This document shows, piece by piece, positions 1-7,840 of a stretch of 64,000 bases of DNA. Location of the stretch: NCBI RefSeq assembly GCF_009649815.1, contig NZ_WJIC01000018.1, positions 62,001 through 126,000 of the forward strand, written 5' to 3'. Numbering within the stretch: position 1 is the first letter of the stretch; each line of letters starts with the position of its first letter. This stretch comes from Nocardia sp. SYP-A9097 (GTDB taxonomy: Bacteria > Actinomycetota > Actinomycetes > Mycobacteriales > Mycobacteriaceae). Below the pieces are notes generated by a model that was not told the origin of the DNA, made no database searches, and was given only the letters and a program-made list of their open reading frames with translations. The position numbers and the translations under genes were made by a program.

Positions 1-717
1 CAGGAACCTCGCGGTGCGCTTCTCCGCCCGGGCCGCGCGCGCTTCCTGCGCGTCATCGCTGGCCCAGGCGGCGGCCAGGGCGGCCCGCTGTTCGGCGGTA
101 TCGTCACCGCGGGTGCCGTCGTCATTGAAGACCAGCTTCATATGCCGCAGTGACAGCGGCGCGAGTTCGGCGATCTGTTTGGCCCACATCTGCGCGTCGG
201 CGAGCGTGCCGATCTTATTGGCGAAGCCGAAGTTGTAGGCATCCTCCACGGACACCCGCTCCGCACCCAGCAGAATGGTGCGGGCCGGACCCGGACCGAT
301 CAGCGAGGATAGTCGCCGCACCGTCCAACGATCCACGGAGATACCGAGTTTCGCGGCCGGAATGGCAATGAACGAATCCGGGCTCATCACCCGCAGGTCC
401 GAGGCGATGGCCATTTGCACGCCCGCGCCGAGTGCACCGCCGTTGATGGCGGAGATCACCGGCACCGGGGCGGTCTCGATGCTGCGCAGCATGCCCAGCA
501 GTGCGCTCAGGAAACTGTCCGAATACACCCCATCCAGATCCGCGCCCGCGCTGAACAGTGGGCCCGCACCGGTCAGCACGATCACCCGAGCCGACCGTGC
601 GGCCTCCTCGATCGCGTCGCGCAACAGCCTCACGAGTTCCTCGTTGAGCGCGTTCCGCCGTTCTGGACGCTGCAATTCGATGGTGACGACGTCCCCATCG
701 CGACTTACTCCGAGCAT
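1..717 (-). CDS. echA6: EchA6-like enoyl-CoA hydratase/isomerase family protein, 3' end cut by window edge
   Basis: Crotonase-fold protein; 239 codons are visible and the C-terminus lies beyond the left edge. The start ATG is read leftward from 717. Visible family features are the N-terminal QRPERRNALN (about residues 16-25), the CoA/oxyanion segment SAGADLDG (56-63) and NGGALGAG (92-99). The sequence closely resembles M. tuberculosis EchA6 (Rv0905), which lies beside accD3 there. EchA6 lacks the catalytic glutamates of true hydratases and is described as an acyl-CoA carrier feeding FAS-II and mycolate synthesis. The corresponding stretch here (AAKLGISVDRW) also shows no glutamate, so a binding rather than hydratase role is inferred. 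It is divergent from the next gene with 67 bases between. Confidence 0.88.
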   Translation of the reverse strand, partial: MLGVSRDGDVVTIELQRPERRNALNEELVRLLRDAIEEAARSARVIVLTGAGPLFSAGADLDGVYSDSFLSALLGMLRSIETAPVPVISAINGGALGAGVQMAIASDLRVMSPDSFIAIPAAKLGISVDRWTVRRLSSLIGPGPARTILLGAERVSVEDAYNFGFANKIGTLADAQMWAKQIAELAPLSLRHMKLVFNDDGTRGDDTAEQRAALAAAWASDDAQEARAARAEKRTARFL

Positions 718-784
718 TTGTCCTTCCCCACTGTGCTACGTACCCATGGACATGTTCACTGTAAGCGGGCGTACCGTCGGGTCC

Positions 785-1951
785 GTGACAGCAACACCCG
801 ATGTCGACATCCTGGTGATCGGTGCGGGCCAGGCCGGATTATCGGTCGGGTACCACCTGCGCAGGCTCGGATTACGGCCCGAACAGGACTTTCTGATTGT
901 CGATCACGCGCCGGGCGCGGGTGGGGCGTGGCAGTTCCGCTGGCCCTCTTTGACATTGAGCACAGTGAACCGGGTGCACGATCTGCCCGGTATGTCCTTT
1001 GCGGCGACACTGCCGGAGGGGTCGGAGAACGCGCAGGCGGCCACGGCGGTACCGCATTACTTCGAGTTGTACGAGAAGCGATTCGATCTGCGGGTGCATC
1101 GGCCGGTATCGGTGAGCGTGGTGTGCGATCGGGCTACGGCGGCGACCTGTCCGGATGCGGAGGTGGACGGGTTGTTGCATGCGGAGGTGCGGCCGATGAG
1201 CCTCGGCTACGCGGACCGGTCGGTCGTTGAACCGGTCGTGGACAGCGGTATTCGCACCCGCGGGCTCATCAATGCCACCGGAACCTGGGATAAGCCCTTC
1301 ATTCCGTTCTATCGCGGAGCCGACAGCTTTGCCGGACGGCAACTGCACGCACACGACTATCGGACCGCCGCCGAATTCGCGGGGAAACATGTGGTCGTGG
1401 TCGGCGGCGGTATCACCGCAATCCAACTGCTGGACGAGATTTCGCGGGTAACCGGTACCACCTGGGTCACCCGCCGCGAACCTGTCTTCCGCGACACCCA
1501 ATTTGGTCCCGACGCCGGACGCGCGGCCGTGGCCATGGTCGAGGACCGCGTCCGCCGCGGCCTCCCGCCCGGCTCGGTCGTCTCCGTGACCGGGCTGCCC
1601 GAAGACGATCGCGTCCGCGCCGCCCGCGCCCGCGGTGTGCTGGACCGCCACCCGATGTTCGATCACATTGAACCCAATGGAATCCGCTGGGCCGACGGCA
1701 CATTCGAGGAGGCCGACGTCATTCTCTGGGCGACCGGATTCCGCAGCTCCCTCGATCATCTGGCTCCACTGCGCCTGCGCGGGCCCGGCGGGGGCATCAC
1801 CATGACCGGGCAACTCGCCACCCAGGTGGCGTCGGACCCGCGTATTCATCTGATCGGCTACGGGCCCTCCGCGAGCACCATCGGCGCCAATCGCGCGGGC
1901 CGAGCCGCCGCGGTGGAACTCACCAAATATCTGGGGCTGCAAACGGATTGA
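785..1951 (+). CDS. FAD/NAD(P)-dependent flavoprotein monooxygenase-like oxidoreductase
   Basis: A 388-residue two-dinucleotide-domain flavoprotein of the CzcO/FMO type, probably oxygenating an unknown small substrate. The N-terminal FAD-binding Rossmann motif is DILVIGAGQAG (about residues 8-18), a second NAD(P)-binding motif is VVVVGGGITA (about 203-212), and an LWATGF segment (about 315-320) matches the conserved ATG motif near the C-terminus. The GTG at 785 was chosen because it sits just before the FAD motif; in-frame ATGs at 746 and 752 would add 11-13 residues. It is convergent with the SDR gene, leaving three bases between stop codons. The substrate cannot be told from sequence. Confidence 0.78.
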   Translation: MTATPDVDILVIGAGQAGLSVGYHLRRLGLRPEQDFLIVDHAPGAGGAWQFRWPSLTLSTVNRVHDLPGMSFAATLPEGSENAQAATAVPHYFELYEKRFDLRVHRPVSVSVVCDRATAATCPDAEVDGLLHAEVRPMSLGYADRSVVEPVVDSGIRTRGLINATGTWDKPFIPFYRGADSFAGRQLHAHDYRTAAEFAGKHVVVVGGGITAIQLLDEISRVTGTTWVTRREPVFRDTQFGPDAGRAAVAMVEDRVRRGLPPGSVVSVTGLPEDDRVRAARARGVLDRHPMFDHIEPNGIRWADGTFEEADVILWATGFRSSLDHLAPLRLRGPGGGITMTGQLATQVASDPRIHLIGYGPSASTIGANRAGRAAAVELTKYLGLQTD

Positions 1952-1954
1952 TCC

Positions 1955-2941
1955 CTACGAGGTGGCTCCCGGATTCGGGACGATACCGAAGCGGATCAGG
2001 CTGGCGGCGGTGTCGAGCAGGGACTGCCGGACGGGGCGCATGGTCCAGCCCAGGTCATCGGCGGCCTTGGTGGAGCTGACGTTTTCGGTGCGGCCGAGGT
2101 AGCGCGCGGCGGTGCGGGCGGCCGGATTGAAACGGGCGGCCACGCGGACCAGCCAGTTCGGGAGTACGCGAGTCGGGACACGGTAGGAATCGGCGAGGAT
2201 TCGGGCCATCTCGGGCAGCGAAACCTGGTCTCCCGCACAGATGTAGCGATTGCCCGCGGCCCGCGGCAGTTCCATGGCGAGGCGGTGCGCGATCGCTACG
2301 TCGCGGACGTCGACCACAGCGAAACCGAAGTCGGGGACACCGGGCATCTCCCGGGCCAACAGCAAACGTACGGCATCGACCGAGGTATTGCAGGCCGCGC
2401 GCTGGATCGGACCCAGAATCATGCCCGGATTGATCACGGACAGTTCGAGTTCCGGATGCACGGCCGCGAAATCCCATGCGGCGCGCTCGGCCAGGGTCTT
2501 GCTCTTTTCATAAGCGTTGCAGGCGTTGACATCCGACCAATCGGCCTCGGTATTACGGTGCTCCTGATTGCCGATCATGACCGCGGCGACCGAGGAGGTC
2601 AGCACCACCCGCTCCACCCCGGCGGCCGCCGCGGCACGCAGCACTCGCAGTGCGCCGTCGACGGCGGGGCGGACCAGCTCGTCGGCGTGCTCGGGTTCGG
2701 CGACCGGAAAAGGGGAGGCGGTGTGCAGTACGAATCGGCAGCCCGCGACGGCTTCGGCCCAGCCCGCATCCGAGTCGAGGTCGGCCTGCACGAATTCGAC
2801 TCCGGTCAGCTGGGTGAGCTCCGCGGCCTTGGCCGTCGATCGCACCGTGCCGCGCAGCCGATACCCCTGACCTTGCAATTCGTCGATGATATGGCCGGCG
2901 AGATAGCCCGAGGCACCGGTGACGAGAACGAGATCCGACAT
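1955..2941 (-). CDS. NAD(P)-dependent epimerase/reductase, extended SDR (dihydroflavonol-4-reductase-like)
   Basis: A 328-residue extended short-chain dehydrogenase/reductase. The cofactor motif VTGASGYLAGH lies at residues 7-17, the R-S pair after beta 2 (GTVRS) suggests NADP preference, and the catalytic pair is in YEKSK (Tyr144, Lys148) with an upstream TSSVAAV serine segment. It resembles dihydroflavonol-4-reductase-like aldehyde/ketone reductases. The ATG at 2941 is preceded by a GGAG about eight bases upstream. It is divergent from a TetR gene across a 17-base palindrome, so it is the likely target of that repressor. The physiological substrate is unknown. Confidence 0.85.
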   Translation of the reverse strand: MSDLVLVTGASGYLAGHIIDELQGQGYRLRGTVRSTAKAAELTQLTGVEFVQADLDSDAGWAEAVAGCRFVLHTASPFPVAEPEHADELVRPAVDGALRVLRAAAAAGVERVVLTSSVAAVMIGNQEHRNTEADWSDVNACNAYEKSKTLAERAAWDFAAVHPELELSVINPGMILGPIQRAACNTSVDAVRLLLAREMPGVPDFGFAVVDVRDVAIAHRLAMELPRAAGNRYICAGDQVSLPEMARILADSYRVPTRVLPNWLVRVAARFNPAARTAARYLGRTENVSSTKAADDLGWTMRPVRQSLLDTAASLIRFGIVPNPGATS

Positions 2942-2963
2942 GAGCCGACTCCAATCTGAGCAG

Positions 2964-2980
2964 TGTTTAGAATCTAAACA
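2964..2980. promoter_or_regulatory. Palindromic operator between SDR and TetR genes
   Basis: TGTTTAGAATCTAAACA is a perfect inverted repeat with 8-base arms around one central base. It lies in the 87-base divergent region, and a partial half-site copy (TGTATAGATT) follows immediately at 2982. Position and symmetry fit autoregulation by the adjacent TetR repressor with control of the SDR gene; this is inferred from layout. Confidence 0.72.
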
Positions 2981-3028
2981 ATGTATAGATTCAAGGGCGC
3001 GCCCAAGTCAACCCCTTACGCTCATCCC

Positions 3029-3655
3029 ATGCCGACCAAGGACCGCTACCACCACGGAGACCTCCGCGAGGAGTTGCTGCGCGCCTCGCTGCGACTCATC
3101 GAAACCGAGGGATTGACCGCGGTCAGCCTCCGACGCGTCGCCCGCGAAGCCGGGGTCAGCCCCGGCGCGCCCTACCACCACTTCACCGACCGCGCCGCAC
3201 TACTCGCCGCCCTCTCCGCACGCGGGTTCGAACAGCTTGGCGCACAAATGATTTCAGCCCGGGACCAAGCCGCCAACCCACGCGAGGCCCTCATCGGAAT
3301 GGGCGTCGGCTACGTGCGATTCGCCCGCGACAACCCAGCCTACTTCCGGCTCATGTTCCGGCCCGAACTCTACGAAGCGGACAAACACCCGGACGCGTCT
3401 TCAGCCGGCGATGCCGCCTACGCGGTACTCGAAGCAGCCATAGCCGAAGCCACCAGTACCGACGCCCTCCCCTCCGAGGACATCGACACCCTGGCGGTCG
3501 CCCTCTGGAGCCTGGCCCACGGCCTCGCCTCCCTCACCGTCGACGGCAAACTCGAATTACGCTCCGCCCAAATGGGAACCACCGCGGCCGAACTCTCCGA
3601 CCGCGTCACCCGCCTCTTCACCGAAATGATCAACAGCCGCCGGCCGGAGGCCTAG
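3029..3655 (+). CDS. TetR/AcrR family transcriptional regulator
   Basis: A 208-residue repressor. The N-terminal helix-turn-helix runs from YHHGDLREELLRASLRLIE through VSLRRVAREAGVSPGAPYHHF to DRAALLAALS (about residues 6-65), and the C-terminal ligand domain resembles the TetR_C family with WHG-type segments (ALWSLAHGLASL). The ATG at 3029 (MPTKDRYHHG) was chosen because it directly precedes the DNA-binding domain; an ATG at 2981 would lie against the operator. There is no clear ribosome-binding site, so translation may be leaderless. The divergent SDR gene and the intervening palindrome suggest local control of an oxidoreductase responding to an unknown ligand. Confidence 0.85.
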   Translation: MPTKDRYHHGDLREELLRASLRLIETEGLTAVSLRRVAREAGVSPGAPYHHFTDRAALLAALSARGFEQLGAQMISARDQAANPREALIGMGVGYVRFARDNPAYFRLMFRPELYEADKHPDASSAGDAAYAVLEAAIAEATSTDALPSEDIDTLAVALWSLAHGLASLTVDGKLELRSAQMGTTAAELSDRVTRLFTEMINSRRPEA

Positions 3656-3680
3656 CGACCATCAGTTCCTGGTCGACGCG

Positions 3681-3703
3681 CGACGCCCCGCGGAGAGGCG
3701 TCG
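3681..3703. terminator. Hairpin between convergent TetR and aldo/keto reductase genes
   Basis: CGACGCC and GGCGTCG form a 7-bp stem with a 9-base loop, followed on the plus strand by a short AGGGTTT. It sits between the two converging stop codons. Confidence 0.5.
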
Positions 3704-3715
3704 AGGGTTTCGGAG

Positions 3716-4576
3716 TTAGGCGGGGACGTCGACCTGGAACTGGTCGGGATCGGGGCCTATGCGGGTTCCCTTGTCCAGGGCGGTGATTCGCGACATCTGG
3801 TCGGGGGTCAGTTCGAAGTCGAAGATCTCGAAGTTTTCGGTGATGCGGGTGGGGGTTACCGATTTGGGGATGGCTACGTTGCCCAGTTGCATGTGCCAGC
3901 GCAGCAGGACCTGGGCGGGGGTGCGGACCTGGTCGGTGGCGATGGAGAGGATTACCGGGTCTTCGAGTTCCGCGCCGCGGCCCAGGGGGCTCCAGGCTTC
4001 GGTGATGATGCCGTGCTCGGTGTGGAAGGCGCGTAGGTCGTGCTGGGCGAGGTAGGGGTGCAGCTCGACCTGGTTGACCGTGGGGGTTTCTCCGGTCTCC
4101 GCGATTACGCGCTCCAGGTGGGCGCGGGTGAAGTTGGAGACGCCGATCGAGGTGACTCGGCCTTGAGCCTTGAGAGCTTGCAGGGCGCGGAAGGTGTCGA
4201 CGTACAAACCGGAGTCGGCAATCGGCCAGTGAATCAGATAGAGGTCCAGCACATCCAGTTCCAGGCGCTTCATGCTCTCGTCGAAGGCGCGCAGGGTGGA
4301 GTCGTAGCCCTGGTTGCGATTCCACAGTTTGGTGGTGATGAAGAGTTCATCGCGCGGCAGACCGGAATCCGCGATGGCCCGGCCCACCTCCGCCTCATTG
4401 CCGTAGACGGCCGCAGTATCGATGCTCCGGTACCCGACCTGTAGTGCGGCAGCCACGGTGTCGACCGTGTTCCCCGCCTCGACCTTGAACACGCCGAAGC
4501 CGAGCTTTGGCATCACATGGCCGTCATTGAGGACGATCGCGGGAACTGCGCTGGTCTCGCTCCGGTAAGTCACCAT
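3716..4576 (-). CDS. Aldo/keto reductase (2,5-diketo-D-gluconate reductase type)
   Basis: A 286-residue NADPH-dependent (alpha/beta)8-barrel reductase that reduces carbonyls to alcohols in the cytosol. The catalytic tetrad is visible as Asp and Tyr in SIDTAAVYGNE, Lys in FITTKLWN and His in LYLIHWP. The C-terminal cofactor segment includes NVAIPKSVTPTRITENFEIFDFEL. The ATG at 4576 (MVTYRSETS) was preferred; an in-frame TTG at 4609 would add 11 residues. Length and motifs match the prokaryotic AKR5 group. It is convergent with the TetR gene and has no obvious operon partner. Substrate unknown. Confidence 0.87.
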   Translation of the reverse strand: MVTYRSETSAVPAIVLNDGHVMPKLGFGVFKVEAGNTVDTVAAALQVGYRSIDTAAVYGNEAEVGRAIADSGLPRDELFITTKLWNRNQGYDSTLRAFDESMKRLELDVLDLYLIHWPIADSGLYVDTFRALQALKAQGRVTSIGVSNFTRAHLERVIAETGETPTVNQVELHPYLAQHDLRAFHTEHGIITEAWSPLGRGAELEDPVILSIATDQVRTPAQVLLRWHMQLGNVAIPKSVTPTRITENFEIFDFELTPDQMSRITALDKGTRIGPDPDQFQVDVPA

Positions 4577-4626
4577 TCCGACCGTAGGAGCGGCACACCC
4601 GGGCGTCAACCACGCGCCCGCGCGTG

Positions 4627-4758
4627 TCAGCCCCGATCACCGAATGTGAGCGGGCCAACTATCAGCGACCAGGAATCGGCCGAGCCGGCCGCGGCGCCGG
4701 TGGTCAACGCCGCGGCCGCGACCGCTCCGATCGTGACGAGACGAGCAGTTCGGCGCAC
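4627..4758 (-). CDS. Small exported peptide with Sec signal sequence, 43 residues
   Basis: A short reading frame starting with GTG at 4758, preceded by GGAGG five bases upstream, which strongly supports translation. The product begins VRRTARL, continues with a hydrophobic Ala/Val/Leu stretch (about residues 8-24) and an Ala-Gly-Ser-Ala cleavage-like region, then a short mature part ending in PLTFGDRG. After cleavage only about 17 residues would remain, containing SWSLIVG. It lies between the aldo/keto reductase and accD3 on the same strand. Function not recognised; it may be a secreted microprotein or a decayed longer gene. Confidence 0.55.
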   Translation of the reverse strand: MRRTARLVTIGAVAAAALTTGAAAGSADSWSLIVGPLTFGDRG

Positions 4759-4824
4759 GGAAACCTCCGCGATCAGACCTCGCGAAGCAATCGCATTACG
4801 CCGCAAGCATTTTCATCTATTTCG

Positions 4825-6411
4825 CTACGGTCCGCCAGTTGGGCGCGGTGATTCGGGCGGCAGACCCAGGCGGCGGTAGCGGTTGTGACGCACCGAACGG
4901 AGCTCATCCAGGGGTGCGGCGGTGAGCTCGGCTACCTCGGCGGCAATGGCGGCGACCATACGCAAGGCGAAATCCACGGGTTCGTCCGCCGCGTCCGGGT
5001 ATTCGGGGACGATACCGTCGACTATGCCGTTCGCCTTCAGCTCGGTCGCGCGAATACCCTGCGCCGCCGCCATTTTCGAAGCATGCAGGGTATCGCGGTA
5101 GACGATCGCGCTCGCACCCTCGGGCGGCAATGGAGCGAGCCAGCCATTGGCGGCGGCCAGCACCCGGTCGGCGGGGAGCAGGGCGAGTGCGCCGCCGCCG
5201 CTGCCCTGACCGAGCAGAACCGAGACCGTCGGGGTGTCGAGCGTGACGAGATCCGCTATGCAGCGGGCGATTTCGGGGGCGAGCCCCCGCTCCTCCGCCT
5301 CCCGGGACAGCGATGCGCCGATGGTGTCTATCACCAGGACCAGCGGCACATGCAGTTCGGCGGCCAGGTGCATGGCGCGGCGGGCCTCGCGCAGGGCGGC
5401 CGGACCCATGGTCTGCTCCGGCGACTGACCTGCGCGATCATGGCCGAACAGCACGCAGGGCTGACCGCGCAGGCGGACCAGGGCGTGCACGACCGTGCGG
5501 TCCGCTTCACCTTGTCCGGTGCCGGACAAGGGAACTCGGTCCGTGGCGTGGCGGAGCAGTTCACGAATGCCGGGGCGGTCACCCCGCCGGGAGATCAGCA
5601 CCGACTGCCAGGCCGGCACATTGTCACCCACCTGCAGGGCCGGGCCGCGCAATTCGTGCCCGGACTGCAGAATCCCGACACCGCTGTCGAAATCGCGTGT
5701 GCTGCCATCGAATTCGGGCAGCGGCTGCGGGCCGTCACACAGCACGTTCAAGGCTCGGTGCGCGATCCGGCGGAACACCGAGACCGGCACCACGCCGTCG
5801 ATCACGCCATTGTGGTACAGATTTTCCGCGGTCTGCACCCCTTCGGGGAAGCTGCGCCCGTACAGCGCCTTGTAGACACGCGGTCCCAGGAATCCGATCA
5901 GCGCGCCGGGTTCGGCGAATGTCATGTGCCCCAACGATCCCCACGAGGCAAAGACGCCACCCATGGTCGGATCGCGGAGATACACCAGATACGGAAACCC
6001 GGCGGACCGGTGCACCGCGATCGCACCCGCGATCTTCACCATCTGCACGAAAGCCACTGTGCCCTCTTGCATTCGGGTACCACCCGAGGTCGGCGAGGCC
6101 AGTAGCGGCAGGCCCGATTCGGTTGCCCGCTGCACCGCCGAGACAATCCGCTCGGCCGCCGCCACCCCGACAGACCCTGCGAGAAAAGCGAATTCGCACG
6201 CGATCACGGCCACCCGCCGCCCGCGCAAGAGCCCCACACCGGTCAGCACCGATTCATCGGTACCGGCCACCAGCTCGGCCGTATCCAACTCCGCCCGATA
6301 GGCAGCGGAGGTCGCCACAGCGACCGGCGGTCGATCCCAGCTCTCGAAGGAACCGGGATCGAGCAATTCGCCGAGCAAATCCCGCGCCGAGATCTTCACG
6401 CGCGCGAGCAT
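4825..6411 (-). CDS. accD3: Acyl-CoA carboxylase carboxyltransferase subunit AccD3
   Basis: A 528-residue carboxyltransferase that would transfer carboxyl from biotin to an acyl-CoA, in complex with a biotinylated alpha subunit encoded elsewhere. Both crotonase-fold halves are present: the N-half with ASPTSGGTRMQEGT and GVFASWGSLGHMTFAEPGALIGFLGPR, and the C-half with GQGSGGGALAL and LAPLPPEGASAI. It is near-collinear with M. tuberculosis AccD3 (Rv0904c). There the gene is adjacent to echA6; here four genes and a peptide ORF separate them. The start ATG at 6411 gives MLARVKISARD. Precise substrate is uncertain; AccD3 is less well characterised than AccD4-6. Confidence 0.9.
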   Translation of the reverse strand: MLARVKISARDLLGELLDPGSFESWDRPPVAVATSAAYRAELDTAELVAGTDESVLTGVGLLRGRRVAVIACEFAFLAGSVGVAAAERIVSAVQRATESGLPLLASPTSGGTRMQEGTVAFVQMVKIAGAIAVHRSAGFPYLVYLRDPTMGGVFASWGSLGHMTFAEPGALIGFLGPRVYKALYGRSFPEGVQTAENLYHNGVIDGVVPVSVFRRIAHRALNVLCDGPQPLPEFDGSTRDFDSGVGILQSGHELRGPALQVGDNVPAWQSVLISRRGDRPGIRELLRHATDRVPLSGTGQGEADRTVVHALVRLRGQPCVLFGHDRAGQSPEQTMGPAALREARRAMHLAAELHVPLVLVIDTIGASLSREAEERGLAPEIARCIADLVTLDTPTVSVLLGQGSGGGALALLPADRVLAAANGWLAPLPPEGASAIVYRDTLHASKMAAAQGIRATELKANGIVDGIVPEYPDAADEPVDFALRMVAAIAAEVAELTAAPLDELRSVRHNRYRRLGLPPESPRPTGGP

Positions 6412-6461
6412 AACCGGACCCCGACATTGCTGCGGGCAACGTCGAGGGCCGCGTCGTATTG

Positions 6462-7064
6462 CTAGTAGCCCTGCACGACCTTGCGCAGCGCGTACTCGGT
6501 GACAGCGACCAGCGCCTGCTTCACCGGTTCCCGGCGACGAGCGTCCATCGACAGGATCGGGACATCGGCGGGCACCGCGAGCGCCTGACGAATGTCCTCC
6601 ACCGGATACCTTGGCGCATCATCGAATTCATTGATCGCCACCAGGAAGGGTAGGTTCCGGGCCTCGAAGTAATCGACGGCGGCGAAACTGTCCTCCAGGC
6701 GGCGAGTGTCGACCAGCACCACCGCGCCGATGGCGCCGCGGATCAGGTCGTCCCACATGAACCAGAAGCGGTACTGGCCGGGCGTGCCGAACAGATAGAG
6801 CACCAGATCATCGGCCAGGCTGATACGGCCGAAGTCCATCGCCACCGTGGTGGTGGCCTTGGACGGAACACCCGTGAGGGAGTCCACGCCCACACTGGCA
6901 TTGGTCACCAGAGCTTCGGTGCGCAGCGGAACGATCTCCGAGACGGCACCTACCAGGGTCGTCTTACCCACACCGAAGCCACCGGCCACAACGATCTTGG
7001 CCGACGTGGGCTTGCTGGTGCGCGTATCGACCTGTGTCGTCGAATCAAATACGCCGGAGTCCAC
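6462..7064 (-). CDS. cvnD: Conservon small GTPase (CvnD-like ATP/GTP-binding protein)
   Basis: A 200-residue P-loop GTPase forming the last gene of a four-gene conservon. The Walker A motif is VVAGGFGVGKTT (about residues 26-37), a switch/DxxG-equivalent segment is in YLFGTPGQYRF, and the guanine-specificity region is VAINEFDDAP, a variant of NKxD. Family members (Streptomyces CvnD, mycobacterial Rv3362c) are membrane-associated signalling GTPases with roadblock and DUF742 partners. The start overlaps the end of cvnC by 20 bases, so translation is probably coupled. The trigger and output are unknown. Confidence 0.88.
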   Translation of the reverse strand: MDSGVFDSTTQVDTRTSKPTSAKIVVAGGFGVGKTTLVGAVSEIVPLRTEALVTNASVGVDSLTGVPSKATTTVAMDFGRISLADDLVLYLFGTPGQYRFWFMWDDLIRGAIGAVVLVDTRRLEDSFAAVDYFEARNLPFLVAINEFDDAPRYPVEDIRQALAVPADVPILSMDARRREPVKQALVAVTEYALRKVVQGY

Positions 7065-7419
7065 TGAGAACCCTTTCGATCAGCTCGCGACGTTCATCGT
7101 CGCTGGAATCGTCTTTCAATGTCGCCGAAACCCGTACATGGCCGGCTTCGATCAGATCAGCGACCAGCACCCGGGCAACCCCGATCGGGATACCCAGGCG
7201 CGCGGCGACCTCGGCGACAGACGGCGATTCTCTGCACAACTCCACGATTGACGTCTCGATGTTGGTGAGTTCGAACTGCCGCTCGAGGGCGACCGGATGC
7301 GATGCGACGAGCGCCTCCAACGCCAATTCCACCTTCGGCCGGGTACGACCGGCAGTCAGTGAATACGGGCGGACGAGGCTCGGCTCGGCGCTACCGACGC
7401 GTTCGTTGTCTATGTCCAT
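7045..7419 (-). CDS. cvnC: DUF742 conservon protein (CvnC-like)
   Basis: A 124-residue DUF742 protein, a winged-helix-like partner of the conservon GTPase. Conserved features are SLVRPYSLTAGRTRP near the N-terminus, the central segment FELTNIETSIVELCRESPSVAEVAARLGIPIGVARVLVADL resembling a helix-turn-helix, and a final GLRRI. The ATG at 7419 (MDIDNERVG) was chosen because it lies seven bases after the cvnB stop; the frame is open further upstream but would run into cvnB. Role inferred from family: an adaptor in signalling from the CvnA kinase. Confidence 0.87.
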   Translation of the reverse strand: MDIDNERVGSAEPSLVRPYSLTAGRTRPKVELALEALVASHPVALERQFELTNIETSIVELCRESPSVAEVAARLGIPIGVARVLVADLIEAGHVRVSATLKDDSSDDERRELIERVLSGLRRI

Positions 7420-7426
7420 CCCGCCA

Positions 7427-7840
7427 TCAGGAACCCATCGTGACGCGAGGTGTGGCCTGGACTGTCTGGCCAACTCGCTCGACCAACAACGCCATTTCGT
7501 ATCCAACCTGTCCGATGTCACATGAGGTATTCGTGAGCACCGCGAGGTAGGAACCGTCGCCGACGGCCATCAGGAGCAAATAGCCATGCTCCATCTCGAC
7601 CACCGACTGCAGCACGGTGCCGCCCTCGAACAGATTCGACACGCCCACCGACAGGCTCGCGAGGCCTGCGGTGACAGCCGACAGCTGCTCGGCGCGATCC
7701 ACGGGCAGCTGCGCGCTCGCGGCCATCAGCAGACCATCCGCCGAAACCAGAACCGCATGCGCAACGCCCGGAACCTCATTGGCGAAATTCGAAACCAGCC
7801 AATCCAGCTGACGCTTCGTACCACCTAGATCGGGGTTCAT
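7427..7840 (-). CDS. cvnB: Roadblock/LC7 domain protein (CvnB-like)
   Basis: A 137-residue roadblock/LC7 protein, the likely GTPase-regulating partner of cvnD. The typical segments are LDWLVSNFANEVPGVAHAVLVSADGLLMAAS, a central LSAVTAGLASLS and a C-terminal VGYEMALLVERVG. Its ATG overlaps the cvnA stop in an ATGA arrangement (7837-7840), showing tight operon organisation. MglB-like members of this family dimerise and bind small GTPases; that function is assumed here from family and context. Confidence 0.9.
   Translation of the reverse strand: MNPDLGGTKRQLDWLVSNFANEVPGVAHAVLVSADGLLMAASAQLPVDRAEQLSAVTAGLASLSVGVSNLFEGGTVLQSVVEMEHGYLLLMAVGDGSYLAVLTNTSCDIGQVGYEMALLVERVGQTVQATPRVTMGS

Noticed and set aside
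872..1942. A 356-codon open frame antisense to the flavoprotein monooxygenase.
   Set aside because: The sense frame has two Rossmann motifs; the antisense product has no recognisable fold and is Gly/His/Arg-rich.
4885..6105. A 406-codon plus-strand frame opposite accD3.
   Set aside because: Shadow of accD3, which has clear carboxyltransferase motifs.
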